Assembly: GCF_046546475.1 (NCBI RefSeq)
Contig: NZ_JBKGXS010000010.1
Coordinates: forward strand, 128,092-192,091
From: Pseudonocardia phyllosphaerae
GTDB taxonomy: Bacteria; Actinomycetota; Actinomycetes; Mycobacteriales; Pseudonocardiaceae
Length of the DNA stretch: 64,000 nucleotides
Reading direction: 5' to 3'
Shown piece by piece: positions 1-8,253 of the stretch. How positions within the stretch are numbered: the stretch's first letter is position 1; every line of letters starts with the position of its first letter. The notes beneath the pieces are model-generated. The model worked only from the letters and a program-made list of their open reading frames with translations, was not told the origin of the DNA and searched no databases. A program made the translations under genes and the position numbers.

Positions 1-430
1 TGCGGATGCTGGGGATGAAGTCGTTCTCGTCGTAGCCGGGGGTGGCCGCCATCATCGGGTCGAGGTCGGTCAGCCAGCCGTTGCGGGCCCACTGCGGGGT
101 CTCGTAGTTCGAGATCATGACGGCGTCGAACTCGTCGCCGCCGGTCGCGACCGAGGCGGTGATCTTCGCGCGGGCCTCGTTCTCGGAGAGGCTGACGAAC
201 CGCAGCTTGATGCCGGGGTTCTCGGCCTCGAACCGCGGGGTCAGCTCGACCGCGTCCTCCATCTGCGGGTTGGACACGATCGCGATCGTCACGATCCGGG
301 CGTCGGCGGGTGCCCCGAGGGACCCGGCACCGGCACAGCCGGAGAGGACCAGGGTCAGCACGGCGGCCAGCGCGACGAACGCCGGACGGAGGCGGCGCCG
401 CACCCGGGAGCCGGGTCGTGCGTAATTCAC
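1..430 (-). CDS. Sugar/polyol ABC transporter substrate-binding lipoprotein (5' part, runs off window)
   Basis: Extracellular solute-binding protein expected to deliver a sugar or sugar alcohol to an ABC importer. The first 143 codons are present and the rest lies left of the window. The GTG start at 430 is preceded by GAGGAG at a good distance. The N-terminus is basic (RVRRRLRP), then a hydrophobic segment ends in the lipobox LSGC, so this is a lipidated, membrane-anchored protein. The mature start (IVTIAIVSNPQMEDAVELTP, then FDAVMISNYETPQWARNGWL) resembles mannitol/sorbitol-binding proteins of the SmoE type, so a polyol is the likeliest ligand; that is inference. It diverges from a LacI-type repressor gene at 607, and palindromes at 524-540 lie between them, so sugar-responsive repression is likely. 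Confidence 0.85.
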   Translation of the reverse strand, partial: MNYARPGSRVRRRLRPAFVALAAVLTLVLSGCAGAGSLGAPADARIVTIAIVSNPQMEDAVELTPRFEAENPGIKLRFVSLSENEARAKITASVATGGDEFDAVMISNYETPQWARNGWLTDLDPMMAATPGYDENDFIPSIR

Positions 431-523
431 GAGTCGCTCCTCGTCGTCGAGGACCCGGCCGCGGTGCTGTGATGTGAGGCACCCACGAACGGAGGATGCG
501 TGCACGGTATGGGCGAATCAACC

Positions 524-540
524 GCTTGCGCAAGCGCTTG
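524..540. promoter_or_regulatory. Overlapping palindromes, probable LacI-family operator
   Basis: GCTTGCGCAAGC (524-535) and CAAGCGCTTG (531-540) are both perfect palindromes with a central CG, the usual look of LacI/GalR-family operators. They sit between the divergent binding-protein gene (start 430) and repressor gene (start 607), so one site could control both. Confidence 0.6.
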
Positions 541-606
541 CCTGTAGTCTGCGCCACATCGCGACGCGGCGAGAGCGTGCCGAGCTGGAGGTGGGTCATC
601 GCGACC

Positions 607-1590
607 ATGGCCGATGTCGCCCGGCTCGCCGGGGTCTCCACGGCGACCGTCTCGCACGTCCTCAACGGCACCCGCGCCGTGCGGGACGACACCCGCCGCG
701 CGGTACTCGGCGCCGTCCGCGAGGTCGGCTACCTGCCCAACGCGGCCGCGCGCTCGCTGGCCACCTCCCGGACGGCGACCCTCGGGCTGGCCCTGTCCGC
801 GATCTCCAATCCCTACCTCGGCGAGCTCCTGCACGCCGTCGAGTCCGAGGCCGCCGCAGCCGGGCACATGCTGCTGCTCGCCGACCCGCACGACGACCCC
901 GCCTACGAGGGCACCGCGGTCGCCCGGCTGATCACCCGGGTCGACGGCGTCCTGCTCGCCCCGTCCGCCGACGCCGCCGGCACGCTGGCCGCCCTCGACG
1001 GACGCCGGGTCCCGACGGTGCTGGTCGACCGGCTCCTCGGCGACGGGCACGACGAGATCGGGGTGGAGAACACCGCACCGGTCGCCGGGCTCGTCACCCA
1101 CCTCGCCGCGGCCGGGCACCGGCGGATCGCGTTCGTGGCCGGCGCCTCCGGGCTGACGACGACCGAGGAGCGCCTGGCCGGGTACCGGCTCGGCCTGCGG
1201 CAGGCGGGACTGACCTGGTCGTCGGTGGTCGACGGGCACTCGGAGTCCGAACCGGCGCGCGCCGCGGTCCGCGACCTGCTCACCGGGCCGCATCCGCCGT
1301 CCGCGCTGGTCACCGGCAACAACGCGATGACGATCGGCGCGATGCTCGCCGCGCACGACGAGAACCTGACTGTGCCCGGCGACGTCGCCCTGGTCGCGTT
1401 CGACGACTTCCCGTGGGCCGACGCGTTCCGGCCGCGGCTCACCGTCGTGGCGCAGCCCTTCGCCGAGATCGGGCGCCAGGCGGTGCGGATGCTGCTGGCG
1501 CGGATGGCCGAGCCGGCGGAGCCGCCGCGCACGGTGCGGCTGCCGGGCCGGTTCGTGCACCGGGAGTCCTGCGGGTGCGTGCCCGGGTGA
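607..1590 (+). CDS. LacI-family transcriptional regulator
   Basis: A 327-residue sugar-responsive repressor. Residues 1-60 are the LacI helix-turn-helix and hinge (MADVARLAGVSTATVSHVLNG, then YLPNAAARSLAT). The rest is a periplasmic-binding-protein-like effector domain ending in the usual FDDFPWADAFRPRLTVVAQP region. The ATG at 607 gives the canonical family start; an upstream in-frame GTG would add a non-conserved tail. It faces away from a polyol-type ABC binding protein and probably represses that transporter through the palindromes at 524-540. The ligand is unknown. The family call is secure; target and ligand are inferred from position. Confidence 0.92.
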   Translation: MADVARLAGVSTATVSHVLNGTRAVRDDTRRAVLGAVREVGYLPNAAARSLATSRTATLGLALSAISNPYLGELLHAVESEAAAAGHMLLLADPHDDPAYEGTAVARLITRVDGVLLAPSADAAGTLAALDGRRVPTVLVDRLLGDGHDEIGVENTAPVAGLVTHLAAAGHRRIAFVAGASGLTTTEERLAGYRLGLRQAGLTWSSVVDGHSESEPARAAVRDLLTGPHPPSALVTGNNAMTIGAMLAAHDENLTVPGDVALVAFDDFPWADAFRPRLTVVAQPFAEIGRQAVRMLLARMAEPAEPPRTVRLPGRFVHRESCGCVPG

Positions 1591-1613
1591 GCGTCCGGGC
1601 AGTGTCCCGGCGC

Positions 1614-2684
1614 TCAGCTCCGCCCGGCCAGCACCTCGGCCAGATCGAAGCGCACGGGCCGTTCCAGCTGGTCGTAGGTGCACGACCCGGGATCGCGGTC
1701 CGGGCGCCAGCGCACGAACTGCGTCGTGTGCCGGAACCGGGCGCCCTCCATGTAGTCGTAGCGCACCTCCACCACCCTCTCCGGGCGCAGCGGCGTGAAC
1801 GACAGGTCCTTGCCCGCGTTCCACCGGCTCTGTTCGGACTTGCGCGGGGTCCGCTCGCCCTCCTCCTGCTTCGCCCACGCCCACGGGTGGTCGTCGAAGC
1901 CGGTGACCAGCGGTTGCAGCTCGGTCATCAGCTCGCGGCGCCGCGCCATGGTGAACGCACCGACGACCCCGACCGACACCAGCACGCCGCGGTCGTCGTA
2001 GAGGCCCAGCAGCAGCGATCCGACGGCGTCCGGGCCGGACTTGTGCACCCGGTACCCGGCGACCACACAGTCCGCGGTCCGCTCGTGCTTGATCTTGGTC
2101 AGCACCCGCTTGTCCGGCTGGTAGACGCCGTCCGGGGCCTTCGCGATCAGGCCGTCCAGCCCTGCACCTTCGAACCGTTCGAACCAGCGCTGCGCCGTGG
2201 CGGTGTCGTCGGTGATCGGGGTGACGTGCACCGGCGGCTGCGCGTCGGCCAGCGCGGACTCCAGCAGCGCACGACGCTCGGCGAACGGGCGGCCGGTGAG
2301 GTCGTCGTCGTCGAGGGCCAGCAGGTCGAACGCGACGAACGACGCCGGCGTCTGCTCCGACAGCAGCGTCACCCGGCTCGCGGCGGGGTGGATCCGCTGC
2401 TGCAGCGCCTCGAAGTCCAGCGTGTTCCGCCCGGTGTCGGCGACGACGATCTCCCCGTCGACCACCGCACGCTCGGGCAGGTTCTTGCGGAGCGCCTCGA
2501 CGACCTCGGGGAAGTAGCGGGTCATCGGCTTCTCGTTGCGGGAGCCGATCTCGACGTCGTCGCCGTCGCGGAAGACGATCGAGCGGAAGCCGTCCCACTT
2601 GGGCTCGTACAGCCGCCCCGCCGGGATCGACGACGCGGGCTTGGCCAGCATCGGCTTCACCGGGGGCATCACGGGCAGGTCCAC
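1614..2684 (-). CDS. ligC: ATP-dependent DNA ligase, LigC type
   Basis: ATP-dependent DNA ligase of 356 residues that seals nicks via an enzyme-AMP intermediate. The adenylated lysine lies in motif I, YEPKWDGFR (K29, D31, G32). Further nucleotidyltransferase motifs follow (VVDGEIVV, FVAFDLLAL, GLIAK, TKIKHERTADCVVAGY), then a C-terminal OB-fold. The length matches stand-alone mycobacterial LigC rather than LigB or the multi-domain LigD. The GTG start at 2684 has a strong GAGGAGGAG upstream. It diverges from a Mug-type glycosylase and lies close to a Prim-PolC-type polymerase. In mycobacteria LigC and Prim-PolC act together in base excision repair, so this is probably a repair cluster. Confidence 0.92.
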   Translation of the reverse strand: MDLPVMPPVKPMLAKPASSIPAGRLYEPKWDGFRSIVFRDGDDVEIGSRNEKPMTRYFPEVVEALRKNLPERAVVDGEIVVADTGRNTLDFEALQQRIHPAASRVTLLSEQTPASFVAFDLLALDDDDLTGRPFAERRALLESALADAQPPVHVTPITDDTATAQRWFERFEGAGLDGLIAKAPDGVYQPDKRVLTKIKHERTADCVVAGYRVHKSGPDAVGSLLLGLYDDRGVLVSVGVVGAFTMARRRELMTELQPLVTGFDDHPWAWAKQEEGERTPRKSEQSRWNAGKDLSFTPLRPERVVEVRYDYMEGARFRHTTQFVRWRPDRDPGSCTYDQLERPVRFDLAEVLAGRS

Positions 2685-2776
2685 GTCGGCAGTCTCCTCC
2701 TCGAACCGGGGGTACGCAGGGACGACCGCCGCCGGCAGCCGAACTGATCGGTGTGGCGGTCAGCCGGTGTGATCGG

Positions 2777-3349
2777 ATGACCGGTGTGGGACGCCTGCCC
2801 GACCGCGCCGCGCTCGACCGAGCCCGCGACGCCACGGTCCCCGACGTGCTGCCCGCACCGGGCTCCGCGCTGCGGGTGCTGTTCTGCGGGATCAACCCCG
2901 GGTTGGTCTCCGCCGCGACCGGGCACCACTTCGCCCGGCCCGGCAACCGGTTCTGGCCGGTGCTGCACGAGTCCGGGTTCACGCCCCGCCTGCTGCGTCC
3001 CGACGAGCAGGGCTCGCTCTCCGGCCTCGGGCTCGGCATCACGAACATGGCGCCCCGTGCGACGGCCCGCGCCGACGAGCTCTCCGACGACGAGCTGGTC
3101 GCCGGCGGGGAGCGGCTGCGTGCGCTGGTCGCGGAGCGGGAGCCGGGGTGGCTCGCAGTCGTCGGGATCGGGGCCTACCGGACGGCGTTCGGGGTGCGCG
3201 ACGCCCGCGTCGGCCCGCAGTCGCAGGGGCTGGGGGAGACCGGGGTGTGGGTGCTGCCGAACCCGTCGGGGCTCAACGCGCACTGGTCCCGGGAGGCGAT
3301 GGTCGCCGAGTTCGCCCGGCTCCGGGAGGCCGCTGATCATCGTCCCTGA
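2777..3349 (+). CDS. mug: Mismatch-specific (G:T/U) DNA glycosylase, Mug/TDG family
   Basis: DNA glycosylase expected to excise uracil or thymine opposite guanine and start base excision repair. The two signature loops are visible: GINPGLVSA at about residues 38-46, and LPNPSGLNAHW near residue 165, matching the Mug active-site and base-intercalation loops. The ATG at 2777 (MTGVGRLP) is preferred; a GTG at 2753 would add eight residues. About 190 residues is slightly longer than E. coli Mug. It lies between LigC (divergent) and the Prim-PolC-type polymerase (convergent), giving glycosylase, gap-filling polymerase and ligase within 3.4 kb. Confidence 0.88.
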   Translation: MTGVGRLPDRAALDRARDATVPDVLPAPGSALRVLFCGINPGLVSAATGHHFARPGNRFWPVLHESGFTPRLLRPDEQGSLSGLGLGITNMAPRATARADELSDDELVAGGERLRALVAEREPGWLAVVGIGAYRTAFGVRDARVGPQSQGLGETGVWVLPNPSGLNAHWSREAMVAEFARLREAADHRP

Positions 3350-3575
3350 GGGATCCGGTGCCACATCCGGCACCGAACCCCTTGGAGCCGCCGATCATGG
3401 AGCGGCGCGGGGCCCGGCGTCGCCATGATCGGCGGATTGCCGGTGTCCCGTGCCGGATGTGGCACCGGACACCGGCAGAACGGTGATCACCGGTGGCCGC
3501 GGACCTCCATGATCGTCTTCCGTGAGGGATCCGGTGCCGGATGTGGCACCGAAACCCTCGTAGCGGCTGATCACG
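3335..3575. repeat. Three palindromic REP-like intergenic repeats
   Basis: This 280-base gene-free stretch holds three units of about 65 bases, each bounded by GATCAT or GATCAC. The hairpin cores are GGTGCCACATCCGGCACC (3357-3374), GTGCCGGATGTGGCAC (3450-3465) and GGTGCCGGATGTGGCACC (3533-3550). The loop of unit 1 (ACATCC) is the reverse complement of the loop in units 2 and 3 (GGATGT), so the first unit is inverted. Unit 2 has an extra 11-base outer stem (3438-3448 with 3467-3477). They lie between convergent genes and may also terminate transcription. Confidence 0.75.
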
Positions 3576-3631
3576 GGTGGCCGGGTACCGGGTCAGGTGG
3601 GTCCGCTCAGCTGATCCGGCCTTGCGGGATA

Positions 3632-3874
3632 TCAGCCGCGAGGCGTGGGGTCGGCCGGATCGGGACCGGGCTGCTCGGGCCGTGCCGGCTTGCCGGCGGT
3701 CAGGTAGTGGGCGGCGACCCCGCCGGCTATACCGGCGAGCACCAGTATCGGTGCGGCCGTCATCGTGCCCAGCACGAGAGCGACGACGACGCCGACGACG
3801 AGGCCGATGACCGCCCCGATCCCGACGTAGGTCCACATCCGCTGCATCGGGTCCATCTGGTCCGGCTGCTTCAT
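3632..3874 (-). CDS. Small membrane protein, two predicted helices
   Basis: An 80-residue protein I do not recognise. After a hydrophilic, Met-rich start (MKQPDQMDPMQRMW) come two hydrophobic segments, about residues 15-36 and 40-60, then a Pro/Asp-rich tail. It is probably a small inner-membrane protein. The ATG at 3874 fits the neighbouring base usage. It sits between the palindromic repeats and the polymerase gene with no informative partner, so no function is proposed. Confidence 0.65.
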   Translation of the reverse strand: MKQPDQMDPMQRMWTYVGIGAVIGLVVGVVVALVLGTMTAAPILVLAGIAGGVAAHYLTAGKPARPEQPGPDPADPTPRG

Positions 3875-3970
3875 CTCGGCGTCTCCCGTGTCCGGAATGT
3901 TCGTATCATCCGATTGAAGTGAAGCAGACCCGTTCCATGATCGGGGGCCGGAGGAGTGGCGCCGGGGTCC

Positions 3971-4951
3971 TCAGGCGCGGTCGAGATCGGGGACGTCCAC
4001 CGGATCCGGTGTGCCGTCCCCGTCCCGGGCGTCGCGGTCGGCCCACTCCAGCAGCGGCTCGATCGAGAAGAGGGTGTCGTCGATGCCGGCGGTCAGGTCA
4101 CCGAGCCTGGCGTAGCGCGCGGGCATCGTCGCGATCGTGAAGTCCCCGGGCTCGCAGTCGTCGATCTCGTCCCAGGTCACCGGGGCGGAGACCCGCGCCT
4201 CCGGCGTCCCGCGCACCGAGTACGCCGAGGCGATGGTGTGGTCGCGGGCGTTCTGGTTGTAGTCCACGAAGATCGACGCCGGGTCGCGGTCCTTGCGCCA
4301 CCAGGACAGGTCGACCAGATCGCATCGCCGCCGGACCTCGCGGGCGAACGCGTGCGCGGCGCGGCGGACGTCGGCGAACCCGTGGTCCGGCGGGATCCGG
4401 ACGTAGACGTGCAGGCCCGACCCGCCGGAGGTCTTCGGGAACCCGGTCGCGCCCAGCTCGTCGAGCACCTCGTGCACGACACCGGCGACCCGCTGCACGT
4501 CCGGCCACGACGCGTCGGGCATGGGGTCGAGGTCGATCCGCCACTCGTCGGGGGACTCGACGTCGCCGGCCCGGGAGTTCCAGGGGTGGAACTCCACGGT
4601 CGACATCTGCACCGCCCAGATCACGTCCGCGAGGTGGGCGACGCACAGCTCGTCGGCGGTCCGGTCGAAGCGGGGGAAGTGCACGCGCACCGTCGGCACC
4701 CAGTCCGGTGCACCGCGGGGGAGCCGCTTCTGGTGCACCTTCTCCCCGGTGACGCCGGTGGGGAAGCGGTGCAGCATGCAGGGCCGGTCGCGCAGCGCAC
4801 GCACGATCCCGTCGCCGACGGACTCGTAGTACCGCGCCAGGTCGAGCTTGGTCTCGCCACGGGCCGGGAAGTAGACCCTGTCCGGGCTGGAGAGCCGCAC
4901 GGTCCGGCCGCCGATCGTCAGCTCGACCGGCTCACCGGCAGCGGCGACCAC
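3971..4951 (-). CDS. LigD-type polymerase/primase domain protein (Prim-PolC-like)
   Basis: A 326-residue stand-alone archaeo-eukaryotic-primase-fold polymerase like the polymerase domain of LigD. Such enzymes fill short gaps in DNA and often insert ribonucleotides. The catalytic residues are visible: D140 and D142 in RIDLDP, the substrate loop PKTSGGSGLHVYV (about 172-184) and the third acidic residue D230 in FVDYNQN. No ligase or nuclease domain is attached. The GTG at 4951 is the family-like start. It lies near a LigC-type ligase, matching the mycobacterial pairing of Prim-PolC with LigC in base excision repair. A role in end joining is the alternative. Confidence 0.9.
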   Translation of the reverse strand: MVAAAGEPVELTIGGRTVRLSSPDRVYFPARGETKLDLARYYESVGDGIVRALRDRPCMLHRFPTGVTGEKVHQKRLPRGAPDWVPTVRVHFPRFDRTADELCVAHLADVIWAVQMSTVEFHPWNSRAGDVESPDEWRIDLDPMPDASWPDVQRVAGVVHEVLDELGATGFPKTSGGSGLHVYVRIPPDHGFADVRRAAHAFAREVRRRCDLVDLSWWRKDRDPASIFVDYNQNARDHTIASAYSVRGTPEARVSAPVTWDEIDDCEPGDFTIATMPARYARLGDLTAGIDDTLFSIEPLLEWADRDARDGDGTPDPVDVPDLDRA

Positions 4952-4967
4952 GACCGGCGCCTGCGGA

Positions 4968-5228
4968 TCAGTTCCGCCAGCTGTGGCGCTGCCGCAGGAC
5001 CAGGTAGCCGACGCCGAGCAGGCAGATCAGGGCCGGGATGCCCATCCAGAGCCGCTCGGTCCAGCTGGTCTCGTGCCCGATCAGCATCAGCAGGAGCGCG
5101 ACCGCAGTGGAGATGCCGGCGATCTTGATGCCCTTCGGGAAGCGACCGTGCCAGCCCCAGTCGACCGAGGGCTCCTCGGCCGGGTCCACGCCGGACCGGA
5201 CCGCGACCTCGCGCATGTTGCTCGCCAC
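4968..5228 (-). CDS. DUF2631-type small membrane protein
   Basis: An 86-residue membrane protein resembling the DUF2631 family found beside dxr in actinobacteria. A hydrophilic N-terminus (about 40 residues, with SVDWGWHGRFPKG) is followed by two hydrophobic helices (about 40-55 and 62-78) and a basic tail, RQRHSWRN. The GTG at 5228 is preceded by AGGAGG with a 6-base spacer, which fixes the start. It diverges from dxr. Function is unknown. Confidence 0.8.
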   Translation of the reverse strand: MASNMREVAVRSGVDPAEEPSVDWGWHGRFPKGIKIAGISTAVALLLMLIGHETSWTERLWMGIPALICLLGVGYLVLRQRHSWRN

Positions 5229-5304
5229 GTGCTGCCTCCTGCTGTCCCGCTGCGATGCGGGGTTCATCGTCGCACAGGTCGGGCTCCGGGGATGATGTGC
5301 GGTG

Positions 5305-6450
5305 ATGAAGTCACTCGTAGTGCTCGGCAGCACCGGGTCGATCGGCACCCAGGCCCTCGACGTGATCGACAAGGCCGGTGGGTTCACCGTGTCCGGGCTG
5401 GCCGCGGGCGGGTCGGACCTGGAGCTGCTGGCCCGGCAGGTGCGTGCGCACGCGGTGCCGCGCGTCGCCGTCGCCTCCACCGACGCCGCGGCCCGTCTGC
5501 GCGAGCTGCTGCCCGGCGTCGAGGTGCTCGACGGGCCCGCCGCGGCGACCGACCTGGTGACCGCCTGCGGCGCCGACGTCGTGCTCAACGGCATCACCGG
5601 CTCGCGTGGTCTCGGCCCGACCCTGGCCGCGCTGGAGACCGGGGCCCGGCTGGCGCTGGCGAACAAGGAGTCCCTGGTCGCGGGCGGCCCGCTGGTGCTC
5701 GCCGCGGCCGAGCCCGGCCAGATCGTGCCGGTGGACTCCGAGCACTCGGCGCTGGCGCAGTGCCTGCGCGGCGGCCGCGCGAGCGAGGTCGACAGGCTGG
5801 TCCTCACCGCGTCGGGCGGCCCGTTCCGTGGCCGGACCCGCGCGGACCTGGCCGGGGTGACCGTCGAGCAGGCGCTCAAGCACCCGACCTGGGACATGGG
5901 TCCGGTCATCACGATCAACTCCGCGACCCTGGTGAACAAGGGGCTGGAGGTGATCGAGGCGCACCTGCTGTTCGGCGTGCCCTACGACCGCATCGAGGTC
6001 ACCGTGCACCCGCAGTCGATCGTGCACTCGATGGTCGCCTTCACCGACGGCTCGACGCTCGCCCAGGCCTCCCCGCCGGACATGCGGCTGCCGATCGCGC
6101 TGGCGCTGGGCTGGCCGGACCGGATCGCAGGCGCGTCCACGCCGTGCGCCTGGGACACCGCGTCGACCTGGACCTTCGAGCCCCTCGACGACGACGCCTT
6201 CCCCGGCGTCCGGCTCGCCCGCGCGGCCGGCGAGCGCGGCGGCTGCCTGCCCGCGGTGCTCAACGCGGCCAACGAGGAGCTGGTCGAGGCGTTCGTCGCC
6301 GGACGGATCGGCTACACCGGGATCACCGACCTGCTCGGCGAGGTCCTGGAGGCCGCCGACGCCTGGACGACCGATCCGGCTACCGTGGCGGACGTGCTGG
6401 CGGCCGAGGAGTGGGCCCGCGCCCACGCGCGTGCGAAGGCGGAGTCGTGA
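5305..6450 (+). CDS. dxr: 1-deoxy-D-xylulose-5-phosphate reductoisomerase
   Basis: Converts 1-deoxy-D-xylulose 5-phosphate to 2-C-methyl-D-erythritol 4-phosphate with NADPH, the committed step of the MEP isoprenoid pathway, in the cytosol. Visible motifs are the NADPH loop GSTGSIG (residues 8-14), ALANKESLV, VDSEHSA (metal and substrate binding), TASGGPF and HPTWDMG. About 381 residues, normal length. ATG 5305 is preferred because GATGAT at 5291-5296 sits 8 bases upstream as a possible -10 box; GTG 5302 is possible. The stop overlaps the start of rip1 by 4 bases. ispG, another enzyme of this pathway, follows at 8685. Confidence 0.96.
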   Translation: MKSLVVLGSTGSIGTQALDVIDKAGGFTVSGLAAGGSDLELLARQVRAHAVPRVAVASTDAAARLRELLPGVEVLDGPAAATDLVTACGADVVLNGITGSRGLGPTLAALETGARLALANKESLVAGGPLVLAAAEPGQIVPVDSEHSALAQCLRGGRASEVDRLVLTASGGPFRGRTRADLAGVTVEQALKHPTWDMGPVITINSATLVNKGLEVIEAHLLFGVPYDRIEVTVHPQSIVHSMVAFTDGSTLAQASPPDMRLPIALALGWPDRIAGASTPCAWDTASTWTFEPLDDDAFPGVRLARAAGERGGCLPAVLNAANEELVEAFVAGRIGYTGITDLLGEVLEAADAWTTDPATVADVLAAEEWARAHARAKAES

Positions 6451-7766
6451 CCGTTCTCTGGACGATCGTCGGAATCGCCCTGTTCTTCTTCGGGCTTCTG
6501 CTGTCGATCGCGTGGCACGAGCTGGGGCACTTCACGACCGCGCGGTGGTTCGGGATCAAGGTCCCCGAGTTCTTCGTCGGCTTCGGGAAGACGATCTGGT
6601 CGCGCCGGCGCGGCGAGACCGAGTTCGGCATCAAGGCCATCCCGCTCGGCGGCTACGTCCGCATGATCGGGATGCTGCCGCCGGCGCCCGGGCACGGCCG
6701 GCTCGGCCGCAGCCGTCGCACCGGGCCGTTCCAGGGCCTGATGGACGACGCCCGGGCCCAGTCCCAGGCTGACGTCCTGCCCCAGGACGCGGACCGGCAG
6801 TTCTGGACGCGCGCGCCCTGGAAGCGAATCGTCGTCATGTTCGCCGGGCCGTTCATGAACCTGGTCCTGGCGGTGTTCCTGATGGCGGTGATCCTCATGG
6901 GGATCGGGCTGCCGGCCAGTGGCACCCAGGTCTCCGAGGTCAGCAAGTGCGTCGTCCCGGCGACGGCGCAGACCGCGCAGAGCCCGACGCCGGACTGCCC
7001 CGCCGGTGCCCCGCTCGCACCGGCCGCGGCCGCGGGCATGCTGCCCGGCGACCGCATCGTCGGGCTCGCCGGCAAGGAGTACGGCCGCAACGACGGCACT
7101 GCGCTGCGGGAGGCGATCCGCGTCGCCTCCGGGCCGACACCGCTCGTCGTCGACCGGAACGGGCAGCGGATCCCGTTGACGGTGAACATCGTCCCGAACC
7201 AGGTGCAGGACATGCGGGACCCGAGCCGGACGGTGTCCGCCGGGTTCGTCGGCGTCTCACTGCTCCCCGGCGACTACGTCCGGCAGGGCCCCGGCGCCGT
7301 CGCCGACCTCATGGGCTTCTACGTCGCCCGCACCGGCCAGTCGATCGCCGAGATCCCACAGCGCGTCCCCGCCCTCTTCCGCGCCGCATTCCTCGGCGAG
7401 CAGCGCGACCCCGAGGGCCCGGTCGGCGTCGTCGGCGTCTCGCGGATCGGCGGGCAGATCCTGGCGCAGGAGGAGCCGTGGCGGGAGGAGGTCACGTTCT
7501 TCCTGCAGCTGCTGGCCGGGGTCAACATCTCGCTGTTCGTGCTGAACCTGCTGCCGATCCCGCCACTGGACGGCGGGCAGATCGTCCCGGCGATCTGGGA
7601 GGCGATCAAGCGGCGGCTCGCCCGGCTGGCCGGACGCCCGGACCCCGGCCCGGTGGACGCGGCGAAGCTGCTGCCGGTGGCGTACGTGTTCGTGATGGTG
7701 TTCCTCGCGTTCAGCGCCGTGCTGCTGGTCGCCGACATCGTCAACCCGGTCCGGCTGCCCGGGTGA
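6447..7766 (+). CDS. rip1: Site-2 protease / RIP metalloprotease (RseP, Rip1)
   Basis: A 439-residue intramembrane zinc metalloprotease expected to cut anti-sigma factors and other membrane substrates. The first helix carries the zinc motif HELGH (24-28) and the last part carries PIPPLDGGQ, whose Asp is the third zinc ligand. Between them lies one PDZ domain (GMLPGDRIVGLAGKEYG region). Four hydrophobic segments are evident. Start GTG 6447 overlaps the dxr stop (GTGA). Gene order dxr-rip-ispG is conserved in actinobacteria. A segment of about 40 residues between the zinc helix and the second helix (LPPAPGHGRLGRS onwards) is polar. Confidence 0.94.
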   Translation: MTVLWTIVGIALFFFGLLLSIAWHELGHFTTARWFGIKVPEFFVGFGKTIWSRRRGETEFGIKAIPLGGYVRMIGMLPPAPGHGRLGRSRRTGPFQGLMDDARAQSQADVLPQDADRQFWTRAPWKRIVVMFAGPFMNLVLAVFLMAVILMGIGLPASGTQVSEVSKCVVPATAQTAQSPTPDCPAGAPLAPAAAAGMLPGDRIVGLAGKEYGRNDGTALREAIRVASGPTPLVVDRNGQRIPLTVNIVPNQVQDMRDPSRTVSAGFVGVSLLPGDYVRQGPGAVADLMGFYVARTGQSIAEIPQRVPALFRAAFLGEQRDPEGPVGVVGVSRIGGQILAQEEPWREEVTFFLQLLAGVNISLFVLNLLPIPPLDGGQIVPAIWEAIKRRLARLAGRPDPGPVDAAKLLPVAYVFVMVFLAFSAVLLVADIVNPVRLPG

Positions 7767-8248
7767 CGGGGGAGCAGCGCCGCCCGCTGGCGGTCTTCGA
7801 CATCGACGGTGTCCTCGCCGACGTCTCGCACCGGCTGCACTACCTCGACGTGCACCGCTGGGAGCGGTTCTTCTCCGCGGCGCACGCCGACCCGCTGCTC
7901 GACGAGGGCGCGGAGCGGCTGAGCGAGGCTTTGGAGAACTACGACGTCGTCTACCTGACCGGGCGCCCCGAGCGGAACCGCGAGCTGACCGAGACCTGGC
8001 TCGCCGAGTTCGGCCTGCCCACCGGGCCGCTGTACATGCGTCCCGACGACGACCACCGCCCCGCCCGCTACGTCAAGCGCGAGGTACTGCGCGAGCTGGC
8101 CCGCGAACGCGACATCGCCCTGGTCCTCGACGACGACCCGGCCGTGGTCCGGATGCTCACCGAGGACGGCTGGCCGGTCGAGCTCGCGACCTGGCTGCCG
8201 CACTCGTCGACCCTGCAGGACGCGCAGGAGAAGCACGGCCGCACCTGA
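7763..8248 (+). CDS. HAD-superfamily phosphatase-like protein
   Basis: A 161-residue single-domain HAD protein resembling the phosphatase part of polynucleotide kinase/phosphatases. HAD motif I is VFDIDGVLAD, motif II is VYLTGRPERN, and LVLDDDPAVVRML provides the last acidic motif. The substrate cannot be told from sequence. GTG 7763 overlaps the rip1 stop by 4 bases, so it is the third gene of a dxr-rip1 operon and is probably translationally coupled. The downstream gene is convergent. Confidence 0.8.
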   Translation: MTGEQRRPLAVFDIDGVLADVSHRLHYLDVHRWERFFSAAHADPLLDEGAERLSEALENYDVVYLTGRPERNRELTETWLAEFGLPTGPLYMRPDDDHRPARYVKREVLRELARERDIALVLDDDPAVVRMLTEDGWPVELATWLPHSSTLQDAQEKHGRT

Positions 8249-8253
8249 ATGAG

